From Vicinamibacteria bacterium (GTDB taxonomy: Bacteria; Acidobacteriota; Vicinamibacteria; Fen-336): 34,682 nucleotides of DNA. A model generated the notes under the pieces. It searched no databases. It was not told the DNA's origin and saw nothing but the letters and a program-made list of their open reading frames with translations. Positions within the stretch are counted from its first letter, which is position 1; the number at the start of each line of letters is the position of its first letter. The stretch covers positions 1 through 34,682 of the forward strand of contig DATMML010000007.1 in assembly GCA_035570235.1 (NCBI GenBank). Direction: 5' to 3'. This document shows positions 7,632-15,524 of the stretch, piece after piece. The translations under genes and the position numbers were made by a program.

Positions 7632-8393
7632 GTGAAATGGGCCCCGAAGAAGCTCCTGAGCATCCTGCTCAAGAGGCGGGCCCAAGATGAGGGCAAGGAC
7701 TTGAAGTCAGGACGCGCAAAACGTAAGGCACATAGATCCATCCGGCCGGTGTCCCGCAAGCCTGCCGCATCAGGGACTCACAAAAAACGCTCGTCTCACC
7801 GGAGGAAGACCACGACTGTGTCCGCCAAGCACTTGAAGGCCAAGGCCCCCGTCAGCCGTGCGCGAGCCGCCGCTCCGGCGCGCAGCACCCACGCCACCGC
7901 TCCTGCCCTAGTCATGCCGGGGAAGCGCCGCATGCACCCGGTACCATCGCCGATGCCCTTGCGGCACGTCGCGCCCCCTCGACCCGTTCTCGTCGCTCCC
8001 GCCCGCTCCATGCCGCCCGCCCGGGACATCCGCCGGCCCGCCGCGGTTGCTGGCAGTCGCGTGCCTGTGGCCGCTCCCGATTTCAGCGAGGCGGGCGTGC
8101 TGCTGGCCATCACGTACTCGATCCGCGAGGGCCGGCGGGGCGAGTTCTTCGATCTCATGCGGGAGTTGAAGCCCCTCCTGGTCGCGATCGGGGGCATGGA
8201 CTGCACCATCTACGAAGACCGGAGCCGACCGAACTACCTGATGGAGGTCTTCCGGTTCAAGGACGAGGCGGAGTTCACCGCCTTTGACGACAAGTTCCAC
8301 AAGGACCGCAAGATCGCTGCGATCTACGCCCTCCTCGACGACATCGTGGAGGCGGAGAAGAGCGACTTCAAGATTTTCGAGCGCCGGCTGTAG
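7632..8393 (+). CDS. Basic Lys/Ala/Pro-rich tail fused to an ABM-like domain
   Basis: A 253-residue protein in two parts. Residues 1-145 are low complexity, rich in Lys, Arg, Ala, Pro, His and Ser, with stretches such as RKAHRSIRPVSRKPA. They resemble the disordered basic tails of bacterial histone H1-like or nucleic-acid-binding proteins. Residues 152-250 (from GVLLAITYSIREGRR) look like a dimeric alpha-beta barrel of the antibiotic-biosynthesis-monooxygenase type (PF03992-like), with the typical central YEDRSRPNYLMEVFRFKD strand pair. ABM-fold proteins are small oxygenases or heme/quinone-handling proteins. Fusion to a basic tail is unusual. The start is GTG 7632, placed by the promoter. 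An internal start near the folded domain would give a plain ABM protein. Function not assigned. Confidence 0.7.
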   Translation: MKWAPKKLLSILLKRRAQDEGKDLKSGRAKRKAHRSIRPVSRKPAASGTHKKRSSHRRKTTTVSAKHLKAKAPVSRARAAAPARSTHATAPALVMPGKRRMHPVPSPMPLRHVAPPRPVLVAPARSMPPARDIRRPAAVAGSRVPVAAPDFSEAGVLLAITYSIREGRRGEFFDLMRELKPLLVAIGGMDCTIYEDRSRPNYLMEVFRFKDEAEFTAFDDKFHKDRKIAAIYALLDDIVEAEKSDFKIFERRL

Positions 8394-8457
8394 AGTCGTC
8401 GTAGAGCTCGGAAGCGCGGCTCTCCCAACCCCTTGTGGCGGCAGCGTCCGCTGACTC

Positions 8458-8985
8458 ATGCCTTCTCCCGTCGGCCACGGTCTCGCCGGTCTGATCGTCC
8501 ATGTCCTGGCGTCCCGGGACCAGCAGGAGCTCACGGATCGCTGGCGGCTGGGGGTGACGCTGGGCGCGGCCCTGATCCCCGACGTGGACCTGCTCTTTCG
8601 GTTCGTTGACGGCCGCAACCACCACGACAACGAGACCCACAGCCTCGGCTTTGCTCTTCTGGCGGCGGCGGCGGCCGCCCTGGTCTTCCCCCTCCTGGGC
8701 TGGGTCCGGCCGGTCGCTCTTGCCGGGGCCGTGGGGGCGGCCTGGTCGAGCCACGTGCTGCTCGACTATCTGAACGTTGATACGAACCCCCCCATCGGCA
8801 TCCTGGCCTTCTGGCCGGTCTCCCAGGAGTATTTCAAGGTCCCCTGGCCCATCTTCCTGGACATCGGGCGTACACTGGAGTGGGCGACCGTCCGGCACAA
8901 TGCGTTGGCCGCGGCCTGGGAGGCGGTCGTGCTCAGCCCGCTCCTCGCGGCCGCGTGGCGCTTCCGTTCCCGGCGGATGGGGTGA
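8458..8985 (+). CDS. YdjM-like membrane metal-dependent hydrolase family protein
   Basis: A 175-residue polytopic inner-membrane protein. It has the conserved polar residues of the YdjM/DUF457 family: GHGLAG (His7), IPDVDLL (Asp42, Asp44), NHHDNETHS (His56, His61) and SHVLLDYLN (His99, Asp103). Hydrophobic segments lie at about 35-48, 63-81, 83-97 and 150-165. Family members are called metal-dependent hydrolases on motif grounds; E. coli YdjM is SOS-controlled. No clear ribosome site precedes the ATG. The next small gene begins 5 bases after the stop. Confidence 0.8.
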   Translation: MPSPVGHGLAGLIVHVLASRDQQELTDRWRLGVTLGAALIPDVDLLFRFVDGRNHHDNETHSLGFALLAAAAAALVFPLLGWVRPVALAGAVGAAWSSHVLLDYLNVDTNPPIGILAFWPVSQEYFKVPWPIFLDIGRTLEWATVRHNALAAAWEAVVLSPLLAAAWRFRSRRMG

Positions 8986-8989
8986 CGGT

Positions 8990-9226
8990 ATGGCACGAGG
9001 GTTCGAAAGCAAGTCGGTAGCGGATCAGCAGGAAGCGGCCCAGGCCGTCGGGTCCGCCTCGGAGCGCGACCTCGGCGATCCCGCCCGCGTCTTGAAGCGT
9101 CGGCGGCTGGAGCTTTCGCGCGCAGACGTGCTTAGGCAGATGAGTGCGGCCCGGGCGGAGGGGCATCGCGAGATGCTCAAGCGCGCGCTGGCGGCGCTCG
9201 ACAAGGAGCTGGCCTCGCTCTCCTGA
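8990..9226 (+). CDS. Small conserved-looking charged protein
   Basis: A 78-residue protein starting MARGFESKSVADQQEAAQ, just after the YdjM-like gene. It is highly charged and helical throughout, with a probable coiled coil at about 32-78 (alternating Leu with Arg/Glu). I recall similar short proteins with the same N-terminal phrase in acidobacterial genomes, but that is memory, not a search. Spacing of 4 bases suggests co-transcription with the upstream gene. Function unknown. The longer open frame in the same phase starting at 8777 overlaps the YdjM-like gene and is not used. Confidence 0.65.
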   Translation: MARGFESKSVADQQEAAQAVGSASERDLGDPARVLKRRRLELSRADVLRQMSAARAEGHREMLKRALAALDKELASLS

Positions 9227-9270
9227 CCGGCCCCCCTTCCGCCCGCTCCCTGACCGCCCCCCTCCCTGAC

Positions 9271-9299
9271 TTGACCCCACTCCGGACGGGGCGTAGCTT
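9271..9299 (+). promoter_or_regulatory. Promoter of the tandem cNMP-binding gene
   Basis: TTGACC (9271-9276), a 17-base spacer and TAGCTT (9294-9299) lie 17 bases before the ATG at 9317. The predicted leader is about 10 bases, too short for a normal ribosome site. Confidence 0.55.
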
Positions 9300-9316
9300 C
9301 AGGGACCGGATCGAAA

Positions 9317-11449
9317 ATGAAGCGCAAATCGCGCGCCCCCAAGGACCCCCGGACCGTCGTCCGCGACCTCGTCGCCCGCAAGGAGCACGCCCGCGCCATT
9401 GCTTTCTTGAAGGGCCAGTTCAAGGGACGAAGCCCGGGCCCCCGGCTGCGGCTTGAGCTCGCGGACGTCCTGGTGCTGGCCGGGAAGGGCGAGGAGGCGG
9501 TGCCCATCCTCATTGAGGTCACCGAAGAGCTGCTGGCCCACGGGAACGTGGCCACCGCGATGGCCGCCCTCAAGAAGGTCGAGCAGATTGATCCGGAGGC
9601 GAGCCGGCTCGAGAAGCGCGTGGCTTCGCTCCTGGGGCCGAAGCCCACCGCACCCCTCCCGCCTCCCGCGCCCTCCCCTCCGGAGCCCGCGGCGGGGGAT
9701 GAACGGGCCAAGACCCAACCGTTGGACCCGGAGGTCTCCCGGCGCCTGGCCGAACCGCTTGTCCAGCGAGACGATGACGAGAGCGCGACCGCGCCCGTCA
9801 TCCTGCCCCCGGAGTTGGCCGCTCTCGGCGCGGCCAACGACGCGGCCGCGGGCGAGGTCGGCGAGCGCATCCGGACCGTGTTCCGGCGCTTCCTGGCCAC
9901 CCTGCCGGGCGGGGTGGCGGAGAGCGCGAACGCGGCCGCGCAGGAGGAAAGCGTCGAAGTCGTCTCCGCGGAACGGGAGGTCAGCGCGGTGACGGTTCCG
10001 GATCCCGCGGGCGAGTCCTCTTCCGCCATGTCCGCGGAGGACTTTCGGACCGAGCTGCTCAATCTCGTCCAGGACCTGGCGCAGAGCCGGCCCCCTCCCC
10101 CGGCGTCCGCGCAAGACCCCGAGTTCCCGGTTGCGGCGACGGTGGCGGGCAGCCCCCTCTTCCGGGACCTCTCCCCGGCCGAATTGACGGCGGTTCTTCG
10201 TGGCCTGCGCCTTCACCGCTTCGAGGGGGGGGACATCGTCCTCACCGAAGGGGAGCGTGGAGACAGCGTCTACATCGTGGCCAAGGGAACCGTCCGGGTC
10301 TGGGTGAGGAACCCCGAAGGGCGCAACTTCCCGGTGGGGGAGGTGGGGGAGGGGGAATTCTTCGGCGAGATCGGCAGCCTCTCGGGCCGCCCCCGTTCCG
10401 CGACCGTGACCGCGGCTGGGCGCTGCGAGTTGCTCGAGATCGACAAAGCCGGCCTCGACCGCCTGGCCCACGAGCACCCGCGGGCCCGCGAGGTCTTGGA
10501 GGAGCTCTACATCCGGCGTGCGAGCAGCCCGGAGGCGGCGGCGGTCAGGGCCGTGCCTTTGGCCATGTCCGACGCCCAGCGGAGGGCCGTCGGGGCCCTG
10601 GAGGCCCTCTTCGGAGAGAGCCGCTGGGACCCCCGAATACGCCTACGCCTGGCCGCGGTGTTGCTGAGGGCGGGCAAGTACGAGGACACCGTTCCCATCC
10701 TCGTCCGTCTGGCGGACGACCTCGCCCGGCAGGGTTACCCGGAGAAAGCCATCGCCGTCCTCAAGAAAATCGAGAGGATCCAGCACCGCCACGTCGAAGA
10801 GCTGACCTTGGCCCCCCGCGCGAAATCCGCGGCGCCGGCAGGGGACGGGCGCCCGGCGGAGCCGCCGGCGGGATCGCCCGCCCGCCCCCCGGCAGCGGGG
10901 AACAGGGAGGGCTACTTCCAGGACTGGCTCCTGGACATGGTGAGGAAGGCCGTGCGCCCGGCCCCGAGCGCCTCCTTCGCCATTGCCCCCGCCGAATCGT
11001 CCGCCCTCCGGGCCTACGCTCCCGGCCTCCTAGCCAGCCCCTTGTTCGTCGGCTTCAGCGAGGACGAGCTCCTAGCCGTCATCCAGGAGCTGCGGCTCCT
11101 CACCTTCGAGGCGGGCGACATCGTGGTGACGGAGGGGGAGCCGGGGGAGAGCGTGTTCATCCTGGCCGTGGGCGCGGTCAAGGTGTTCACACGTGACGCC
11201 GGCGGGCGGAGCGTGGCCATCGCTTCCCTGAAGGAGGGAGGGTTCTTCGGGGAGATCTCCGCGCTCTCCGGGCGGTCGCGCACCGCCAGCGTCACCGCCG
11301 CCGCCCACTGCGAGATGCTGGAGCTCGAACCGGCCGCCCTGCAAGCCCTCGACGTGAGCCATCCGGGCGTTCGGGTGGTGCTGGAAGCGGCCTACCGGGA
11401 GCGCACGACGGATGGCCGGGCGGGCACGTTCCGGACCGCGCCCTCCTGA
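9317..11449 (+). CDS. Duplicated TPR-like + cyclic-nucleotide-binding protein
   Basis: A 710-residue cytoplasmic protein that is an internal duplication. Unit 1 has TPR-like helices at 14-106 (ARAIAFLKGQF, KGEEAVPILIEVTEELLAHG, ATAMAALKKVEQIDPEA), a Pro/Ala-rich linker, then a cyclic-nucleotide-binding domain at about 280-398. Unit 2 repeats this with helices at 419-497 (KYEDTVPILVRLADDLARQG, KAIAVLKKIERIQ), a linker, then a second binding domain at about 575-692. Both phosphate-binding cassettes are recognisable: EFFGEIGSLSGRPRSATV (347-364) and GFFGEISALSGRSRTASV (642-659), each keeping the Gly-Glu and Arg that contact cyclic nucleotide. There is no DNA-binding, kinase or cyclase domain. 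It is probably a cAMP/cGMP-responsive scaffold. Convergent with thiolase, three bases apart. Confidence 0.8.
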   Translation: MKRKSRAPKDPRTVVRDLVARKEHARAIAFLKGQFKGRSPGPRLRLELADVLVLAGKGEEAVPILIEVTEELLAHGNVATAMAALKKVEQIDPEASRLEKRVASLLGPKPTAPLPPPAPSPPEPAAGDERAKTQPLDPEVSRRLAEPLVQRDDDESATAPVILPPELAALGAANDAAAGEVGERIRTVFRRFLATLPGGVAESANAAAQEESVEVVSAEREVSAVTVPDPAGESSSAMSAEDFRTELLNLVQDLAQSRPPPPASAQDPEFPVAATVAGSPLFRDLSPAELTAVLRGLRLHRFEGGDIVLTEGERGDSVYIVAKGTVRVWVRNPEGRNFPVGEVGEGEFFGEIGSLSGRPRSATVTAAGRCELLEIDKAGLDRLAHEHPRAREVLEELYIRRASSPEAAAVRAVPLAMSDAQRRAVGALEALFGESRWDPRIRLRLAAVLLRAGKYEDTVPILVRLADDLARQGYPEKAIAVLKKIERIQHRHVEELTLAPRAKSAAPAGDGRPAEPPAGSPARPPAAGNREGYFQDWLLDMVRKAVRPAPSASFAIAPAESSALRAYAPGLLASPLFVGFSEDELLAVIQELRLLTFEAGDIVVTEGEPGESVFILAVGAVKVFTRDAGGRSVAIASLKEGGFFGEISALSGRSRTASVTAAAHCEMLELEPAALQALDVSHPGVRVVLEAAYRERTTDGRAGTFRTAPS

Positions 11450-11452
11450 GGC

Positions 11453-12634
11453 TCAGACCAGCTCGACCCCCAGGGCCACTCCGTTGCCCCCGCCCAGGCA
11501 AAGGGTAGCGACGCCGCGCGACTTGCCGCGGGCGCGGAGGGCGTAGAGCAGGGTAGTGAGGATCCTCGCCCCGCTGGCTCCAATGGGATGGCCGAGGGCG
11601 ACGGCGCCGCCGTTCACGTTCACCTTGGCCGGATCGAGCTCCAGCTCCCGGCAAACCGCGACCGCCTGGACGGCGAAGGCCTCGTTCAGCTCCACGAGGT
11701 CCACGGTGGACGCGTTCCAGCCCGTTTTCTTCCAAAGCTTTCGCACGGCATCGACGGGGGCCATCATGACGAGAGCCGGCTCCAGGCCGGCCACCGCCTG
11801 GCCCACGATGCGGGCCAGGGGCTTCCGGCCGAGGGAGCGCGCGGTCTCCGCCGATGTCACCACCAGCGCGGCCGCCCCGTCGTTCACTCCGGGGGCGTTG
11901 CCGGCGGTGACGGTGCCGCCCTCCTTGAAGGCCGGCTTGAGCTTGGCGAGGGCCTCGAGCGACGTCTCCTCCCGCGGCCCCTCGTCCACCTCGAACGGGA
12001 CCGGCTCGCCCTTCTTGGCCGGGAGGGGAACGGGCAGGATCTCGTCCCGAAACCGGCCCGCGCGGATGGCGGCCACGGCCTTCCGATGGCTCTCCAGCGC
12101 GTAGGCGTCCTGCTCCTGCCGGGTGACGCCGTACTTCTCGGCCACGACCTCCCCCGTGCAGCCCATGTGGTAGTCCTCATAGGCGTCCCAAAGGCCGTCC
12201 CAGATCATCGAATCCACGGCCTCTCCGTCGCCCAGCCGCATGCCCTCGCGGACCCGGGTCAGAAGGTAGGGGCAGTTGGACATGGACTCCATGCCCCCGG
12301 CCACGACCACTTCCGCATCCCCGCTCCCGATGCCCTGGGCGGCCAGCATCACGGCCTTGAGGCCGGATCCGCAAACCTTGTTGATGGTGAGGGCGGCGAC
12401 CTTGGGGGGCAGTCCGCCGCGGAGCGCGGCCTGACGGGCGGGGGCCTGGCCCAAGCCGGCGGAGACCACGTTGCCCAGGATCACCTCGTCCACCCGCTCG
12501 GGCGGAATGTCGGCGCGGGCCACGGCCTCCCGCACCACCATCGCCCCCAGCGCGGGGGCGGAGAAGCCCTTGAGGGAGCCCAGGAACTTCCCGGTAGGGA
12601 CGCGCACGGCCGAGAGAATGACGGACTCGGGCAT
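11453..12634 (-). CDS. Acetyl-CoA acetyltransferase (thiolase)
   Basis: A 393-residue thiolase II that condenses two acetyl-CoA to acetoacetyl-CoA or runs the reverse in fatty/keto-acid breakdown. The nucleophile C88 ([10 protein letters not shown]), H349 ([10 protein letters not shown]) and the second cysteine C379 (TLCLGGGNG) are all in place at normal positions and length. An aaaggag ribosome site lies five bases before the ATG and overlaps the TAA stop of the upstream DUF721 gene, indicating translational coupling. Whether it serves polyhydroxybutyrate, mevalonate-type or beta-oxidation metabolism cannot be told from the neighbours. Confidence 0.95.
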   Translation of the reverse strand: MPESVILSAVRVPTGKFLGSLKGFSAPALGAMVVREAVARADIPPERVDEVILGNVVSAGLGQAPARQAALRGGLPPKVAALTINKVCGSGLKAVMLAAQGIGSGDAEVVVAGGMESMSNCPYLLTRVREGMRLGDGEAVDSMIWDGLWDAYEDYHMGCTGEVVAEKYGVTRQEQDAYALESHRKAVAAIRAGRFRDEILPVPLPAKKGEPVPFEVDEGPREETSLEALAKLKPAFKEGGTVTAGNAPGVNDGAAALVVTSAETARSLGRKPLARIVGQAVAGLEPALVMMAPVDAVRKLWKKTGWNASTVDLVELNEAFAVQAVAVCRELELDPAKVNVNGGAVALGHPIGASGARILTTLLYALRARGKSRGVATLCLGGGNGVALGVELV

Positions 12635-12644
12635 GGCAACTCCT

Positions 12645-13112
12645 TTATGTCGTTGGCGGGCGCGGGGTCCGGGCCAGGTAGCGGCCCGCCGTCTCCAGGA
12701 AGCGGGCTCGGAGTTCGGGATCGAGGATTCTCGCCGCCTCCGCGCTCAAGGCCGGAGAGGGCGGCGGGGCGGGCGCCTCGGGCGCGGGGGGGAGGAAGGG
12801 GGGAAGGGAGGGCGCGGTGCCGGCCGGGAAGCCCTCGGTGAATCCCAGGCGGCGCGGGGCGAGGTCGCCCGCCAGGTCGCGCAAGCGCGCCAGGATCTCG
12901 CGCCGCATGCGGAGAAGGCCCTTGCGCCACCCCGCGTCCGGGACCCGGATGCGCAGGCTGTCGCCCTCGAGCGCGATCACTTCGGTGCGCCGCGCCAACT
13001 CCGGCCCCACCACCCGCGGCCAGGCCGCGCGCAGCAGGGCCAGAGTCCTCTCCGGCGCGGAGCCAAAGAGCCGCGCGGCCAGCCCCATCGCTGCCGCCCG
13101 CTGCAGGCCCAT
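12645..13112 (-). CDS. DUF721 (DciA-like) protein
   Basis: A 155-residue protein. Residues 25-78 match the DUF721/DciA pattern: a helix with [20 protein letters not shown], then [17 protein letters not shown] and a final helix [15 protein letters not shown]. DciA proteins help load the replicative helicase DnaB in bacteria lacking DnaC/DnaI. The C-terminal half (80-155) is Pro/Ala-rich and less conserved. The ATG at 13112 is favoured by a promoter that ends six bases before it; a downstream ATG at codon 9 is an alternative. It is the first gene of a unit with thiolase. The family call is good; the replication role is by analogy. Confidence 0.7.
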   Translation of the reverse strand: MGLQRAAAMGLAARLFGSAPERTLALLRAAWPRVVGPELARRTEVIALEGDSLRIRVPDAGWRKGLLRMRREILARLRDLAGDLAPRRLGFTEGFPAGTAPSLPPFLPPAPEAPAPPPSPALSAEAARILDPELRARFLETAGRYLARTPRPPTT

Positions 13113-13118
13113 GCCGCT

Positions 13119-13147
13119 ACTTTACGGCAGAGCGCGGGCACGACCAA
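13119..13147 (-). promoter_or_regulatory. Promoter of the DUF721-thiolase unit (leaderless)
   Basis: Minus-strand TTGGTC (complement of 13142-13147), a 17-base spacer and TAAAGT (complement of 13119-13124). Six bases then separate the -10 box from the ATG (13110-13112), so the message would start on or next to the start codon. No Shine-Dalgarno is present. Confidence 0.6.
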
Positions 13148-13166
13148 GCGTCTCCGTCCGGTGCGC

Positions 13167-13172
13167 TATACT
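13167..13172 (+). promoter_or_regulatory. Divergent -10 box for the zinc-ribbon/receiver gene
   Basis: TATACT at 13167-13172 is a good -10 box about 48 bases before the ATG at 13221. No strong -35 box is seen at the expected place. It sits 20 bases from the -35 box of the divergent DUF721 promoter, so the two could compete. Confidence 0.4.
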
Positions 13173-13220
13173 CGCGGGCGTTGTCGCTTCCGTGGAGATG
13201 GAGGCAAACTGGAGCCGGCC

Positions 13221-14051
13221 ATGCGCTGCCCCAAGTGCAAGACCGAGATCGCGAGCGTGCCCGATGGCGGAGGCGTCACCATCTGCCCGGGCTGCGGCGC
13301 CCGTCTCATGACCCGCTCCACCGCGGCCAAGCTCGCCAAGGCCTCAACGGCGGAGGGACCCCCCGCCTCCTCCGGCCCCCATCCGAGCGCGACCCTGCCC
13401 CCGGGCACGCCGCTCAAGAAGATCCCGCGGCCGGGCGAGGACACCGCCCGCTCGGCCGGGCGCGCCCAGCTGGCGGGAGCGCCCGGCGAGGAGTGGCCGC
13501 CTCCCGCCACCCTCGATGCGGTTCTGGCCGAGATCCAGGCGCTGCGCCGAGCGCAGGACGAGATCCTGGAGTTGCTGCGCAACCGACCGCTCGGGGAGGG
13601 GGAAGCCTCCGGGAGGGAGCCGTCCCCCCCCGAGCACGAACACGACGCCACCGTCCCACCCCCCGTCCGCACGCGGCGCCGGAAGACGGTCCTTCTCATG
13701 GACGACGACCCCCTGACGCGCGAGGCGGCGGTGGCGGAACTGGAGAAGGCCGAGGTTCCCGTGCGGGCGGTGGCGGACGGGGGGAAAGGGCTGGAGGCCA
13801 TCGCCGAGGACAAGCCGGATGTCATCGCCCTCGAGCTGGACCTCCGGGGTGCCTTGGCCGGCAAAGACGTCATCAACATGATCAAGGCCACGATGGAGTG
13901 GGTGGACATCCCCATCCTTCTCTACACCCGTCTCCCCGTGGAGAGCCAGAAGGAAGCACGGACCGCCCACGGAGCGGACGATCTGGTGCCCAAGGCCAGC
14001 GGGCCCGAGGCCCTGGTCTCGCGGGTCATCACCCAATTCCGGAGGGGCTGA
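13221..14051 (+). CDS. Zinc-ribbon / coiled-coil / receiver-like protein
   Basis: A 276-residue protein in three parts. Residues 1-30 hold a four-cysteine zinc ribbon (MRCPKCKTEI ... ICPGCGARL). Residues 97-120 are a short coiled coil (LDAVLAEIQALRRAQDEILELL) between Pro-rich linkers. Residues 155-273 form a response-regulator receiver fold: the acidic pocket DDD at 161-163, the switch Thr at 236 (LLYTRLP) and the Lys at 258 (LVPKAS). The phosphoacceptor strand reads KPDVIALELDLRG. By spacing from the PD pair the usual Asp is E205, with D207 two residues later. Receiver signalling may therefore be phosphorylation-independent. No output domain is present beyond the zinc ribbon. ATG 13221 is chosen because it starts the zinc ribbon; the frame is open far upstream but overlaps other genes. 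Confidence 0.75.
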   Translation: MRCPKCKTEIASVPDGGGVTICPGCGARLMTRSTAAKLAKASTAEGPPASSGPHPSATLPPGTPLKKIPRPGEDTARSAGRAQLAGAPGEEWPPPATLDAVLAEIQALRRAQDEILELLRNRPLGEGEASGREPSPPEHEHDATVPPPVRTRRRKTVLLMDDDPLTREAAVAELEKAEVPVRAVADGGKGLEAIAEDKPDVIALELDLRGALAGKDVINMIKATMEWVDIPILLYTRLPVESQKEARTAHGADDLVPKASGPEALVSRVITQFRRG

Positions 14052-14626
14052 TGGAGCCCCGGCTGGTCTTGGCGTCCGCCTCGCCCCGCCGGGCCCGCAT
14101 CCTCCGCGAGCTCGGGATCCCTTTTCGGGTGACGGTATCGGCCGCGGACGAGACCCTGCACCCGGGCGAGGAGGGGGGAGCGGCCGTCCTGCGCCTGGCC
14201 CGGGCCAAAGCGGAGGCGGTCGCGCGGTCGGAGACGCTCCCCGTTCTCGCCGCGGACACCGAGGTCATCTGCGAGGGCCGCATCCTGGGCAAGCCGGAGT
14301 CTAAAGACTCCGCCTTTTCCATGCTGGCCCACCTTTCCGGACGCACCCACGAGGTCGTGACCGGGGTCTGCCTGATCACCGGGAGCGTTGCGCGTTCGGG
14401 GATCGAGCGAACCACCGTGACCTTCGCAGAGATGACGGAGGCGGAGCGGACCTGGTACGTGGCCACGGGGGAGCCCATGGACAAGGCGGGAGGCTATCAC
14501 GTGGACGGTCGAGGGGGGCTGTTCATTGAGGGCATCTCGGGCTCCCCCTCGAACGTGGCCGGGTTGCCCGTGCGCCTGGTCTTCCGCCTCGCTCGGGAAG
14601 CCGGGCTCTCGCTCGGGCCCCTTTAG
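14051..14626 (+). CDS. Maf-like nucleoside triphosphate pyrophosphatase
   Basis: A 191-residue Maf/YhdE-family enzyme that hydrolyses non-canonical or modified nucleoside triphosphates (dTTP/UTP-type) to monophosphates, as housecleaning. Signature motifs are present: SASPRR (9-14), AADTEV with the catalytic Asp (67-72), GKP (80-82) and SGRTHEVVTGV (96-106). The ATG overlaps the stop of the zinc-ribbon gene (TGATG), so the two are translationally coupled. Length is normal. Confidence 0.93.
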   Translation: MEPRLVLASASPRRARILRELGIPFRVTVSAADETLHPGEEGGAAVLRLARAKAEAVARSETLPVLAADTEVICEGRILGKPESKDSAFSMLAHLSGRTHEVVTGVCLITGSVARSGIERTTVTFAEMTEAERTWYVATGEPMDKAGGYHVDGRGGLFIEGISGSPSNVAGLPVRLVFRLAREAGLSLGPL

Positions 14627-14627
14627 G

Positions 14628-15524
14628 GTGGACGCCCTCGGCCGGCCCGGGGTGGTCGCCTCCCTCGGCGTCGCCCTGGCGGGGATCCTCCACCCTTTCC
14701 TACGCGCGCGCGAGTGGCTGCCCGCGGCCCCGGCCGTGGTTGCGGCCCTCGCTCTTCTCCTGGTGCTCGGGCTCGTGGTCCGCGCGCGATCGGACCCGGG
14801 GGCGCGTGTGCTCGGCCTGGGCGCCCTTCTCGTGCTCGCCGCGGTGGGCTACGACGGTGTCCTCGGCCAGCGGGGAAGCCTCACCTTGATCGGGGGCCAG
14901 GCCAAGAACAGTTTCGAGGAGGAGGGTCCGGAAGCCAGGCCGCTCGGCCTGCGCCCGCTCGGCTTCGAGATCGGCCTCGCGCGCGCGGATGCCCGCGTCA
15001 CGGTCCTGAGGCTCGCCTCGCCCGCGGGGGAGGAGACGGTCGAGCTCGCACGCGAGCAGGCGGTCAGCCGGGGCGGCTTCCGGTTTGGCGAGCCTCGCGC
15101 GGTGCCCACGAGCGAGGCGGCCCGGCTCCGGGTGGCCGTCCAGGGCGGTCAAGAGACGCGGGAAGTCGAGGTCACGCCCGAGCGGCCCGCTCTCGTCGAG
15201 GGCCTGCAGATCGCCTTGGAGCGGTACTTTCCCGACTTCGCCCTCGACGAGAAGCAGCAGCCCTTCTCCCGCTCCACCGAGCCCCGGAATCCCGCCGCCC
15301 TTCTGCGCGTGGAGCGAGACGGAAAGGCCTGGCGGGTCTTCGTGATCCGGGCGCTTCCCGGGGTGCACCGGATCGAGGCTTTGGACCGCACGTTTTCCCT
15401 GACCTCGGTGGAGCCGGAGGTCGCGCTGCGGATGCGCGTCATCCGCGAGCCGGCCGCCCCCCTGGCCGGGGCGGGTGTCCTTCTCATGGTTGGGGGGCTG
15501 GCCCTCGGTCGGAGGCGCCCATGA
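14628..15524 (+). CDS. Membrane protein with ResB-like features
   Basis: A 298-residue protein starting with GTG directly after the Maf stop (TAG at 14624-14626). It has three N-terminal membrane spans (about 8-25, 35-52, 60-77), a long extracytoplasmic domain (about 80-270) and a C-terminal span (272-290, APLAGAGVLLMVGGLALG). The order of short N-terminal helices, a beta-rich periplasmic domain and a final span preceded by REPAAPLAG resembles ResB/Ccs1 cytochrome c maturation proteins, which hold apocytochrome or heme during thioether formation. No heme-ligating histidines stand out, so I call it only ResB-like. ATGA overlap with the next gene suggests they work together. Confidence 0.5.
   Translation: MDALGRPGVVASLGVALAGILHPFLRAREWLPAAPAVVAALALLLVLGLVVRARSDPGARVLGLGALLVLAAVGYDGVLGQRGSLTLIGGQAKNSFEEEGPEARPLGLRPLGFEIGLARADARVTVLRLASPAGEETVELAREQAVSRGGFRFGEPRAVPTSEAARLRVAVQGGQETREVEVTPERPALVEGLQIALERYFPDFALDEKQQPFSRSTEPRNPAALLRVERDGKAWRVFVIRALPGVHRIEALDRTFSLTSVEPEVALRMRVIREPAAPLAGAGVLLMVGGLALGRRRP

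Noticed and set aside
11588-12841. A 417-codon plus-strand frame opposite thiolase
   Set aside because: Thiolase motifs on the minus strand are complete; this frame is a codon-position shadow.
12471-13220. In-frame upstream extension of the zinc-ribbon/receiver gene
   Set aside because: It would run antisense through DUF721 and thiolase; the zinc ribbon begins exactly at ATG 13221.
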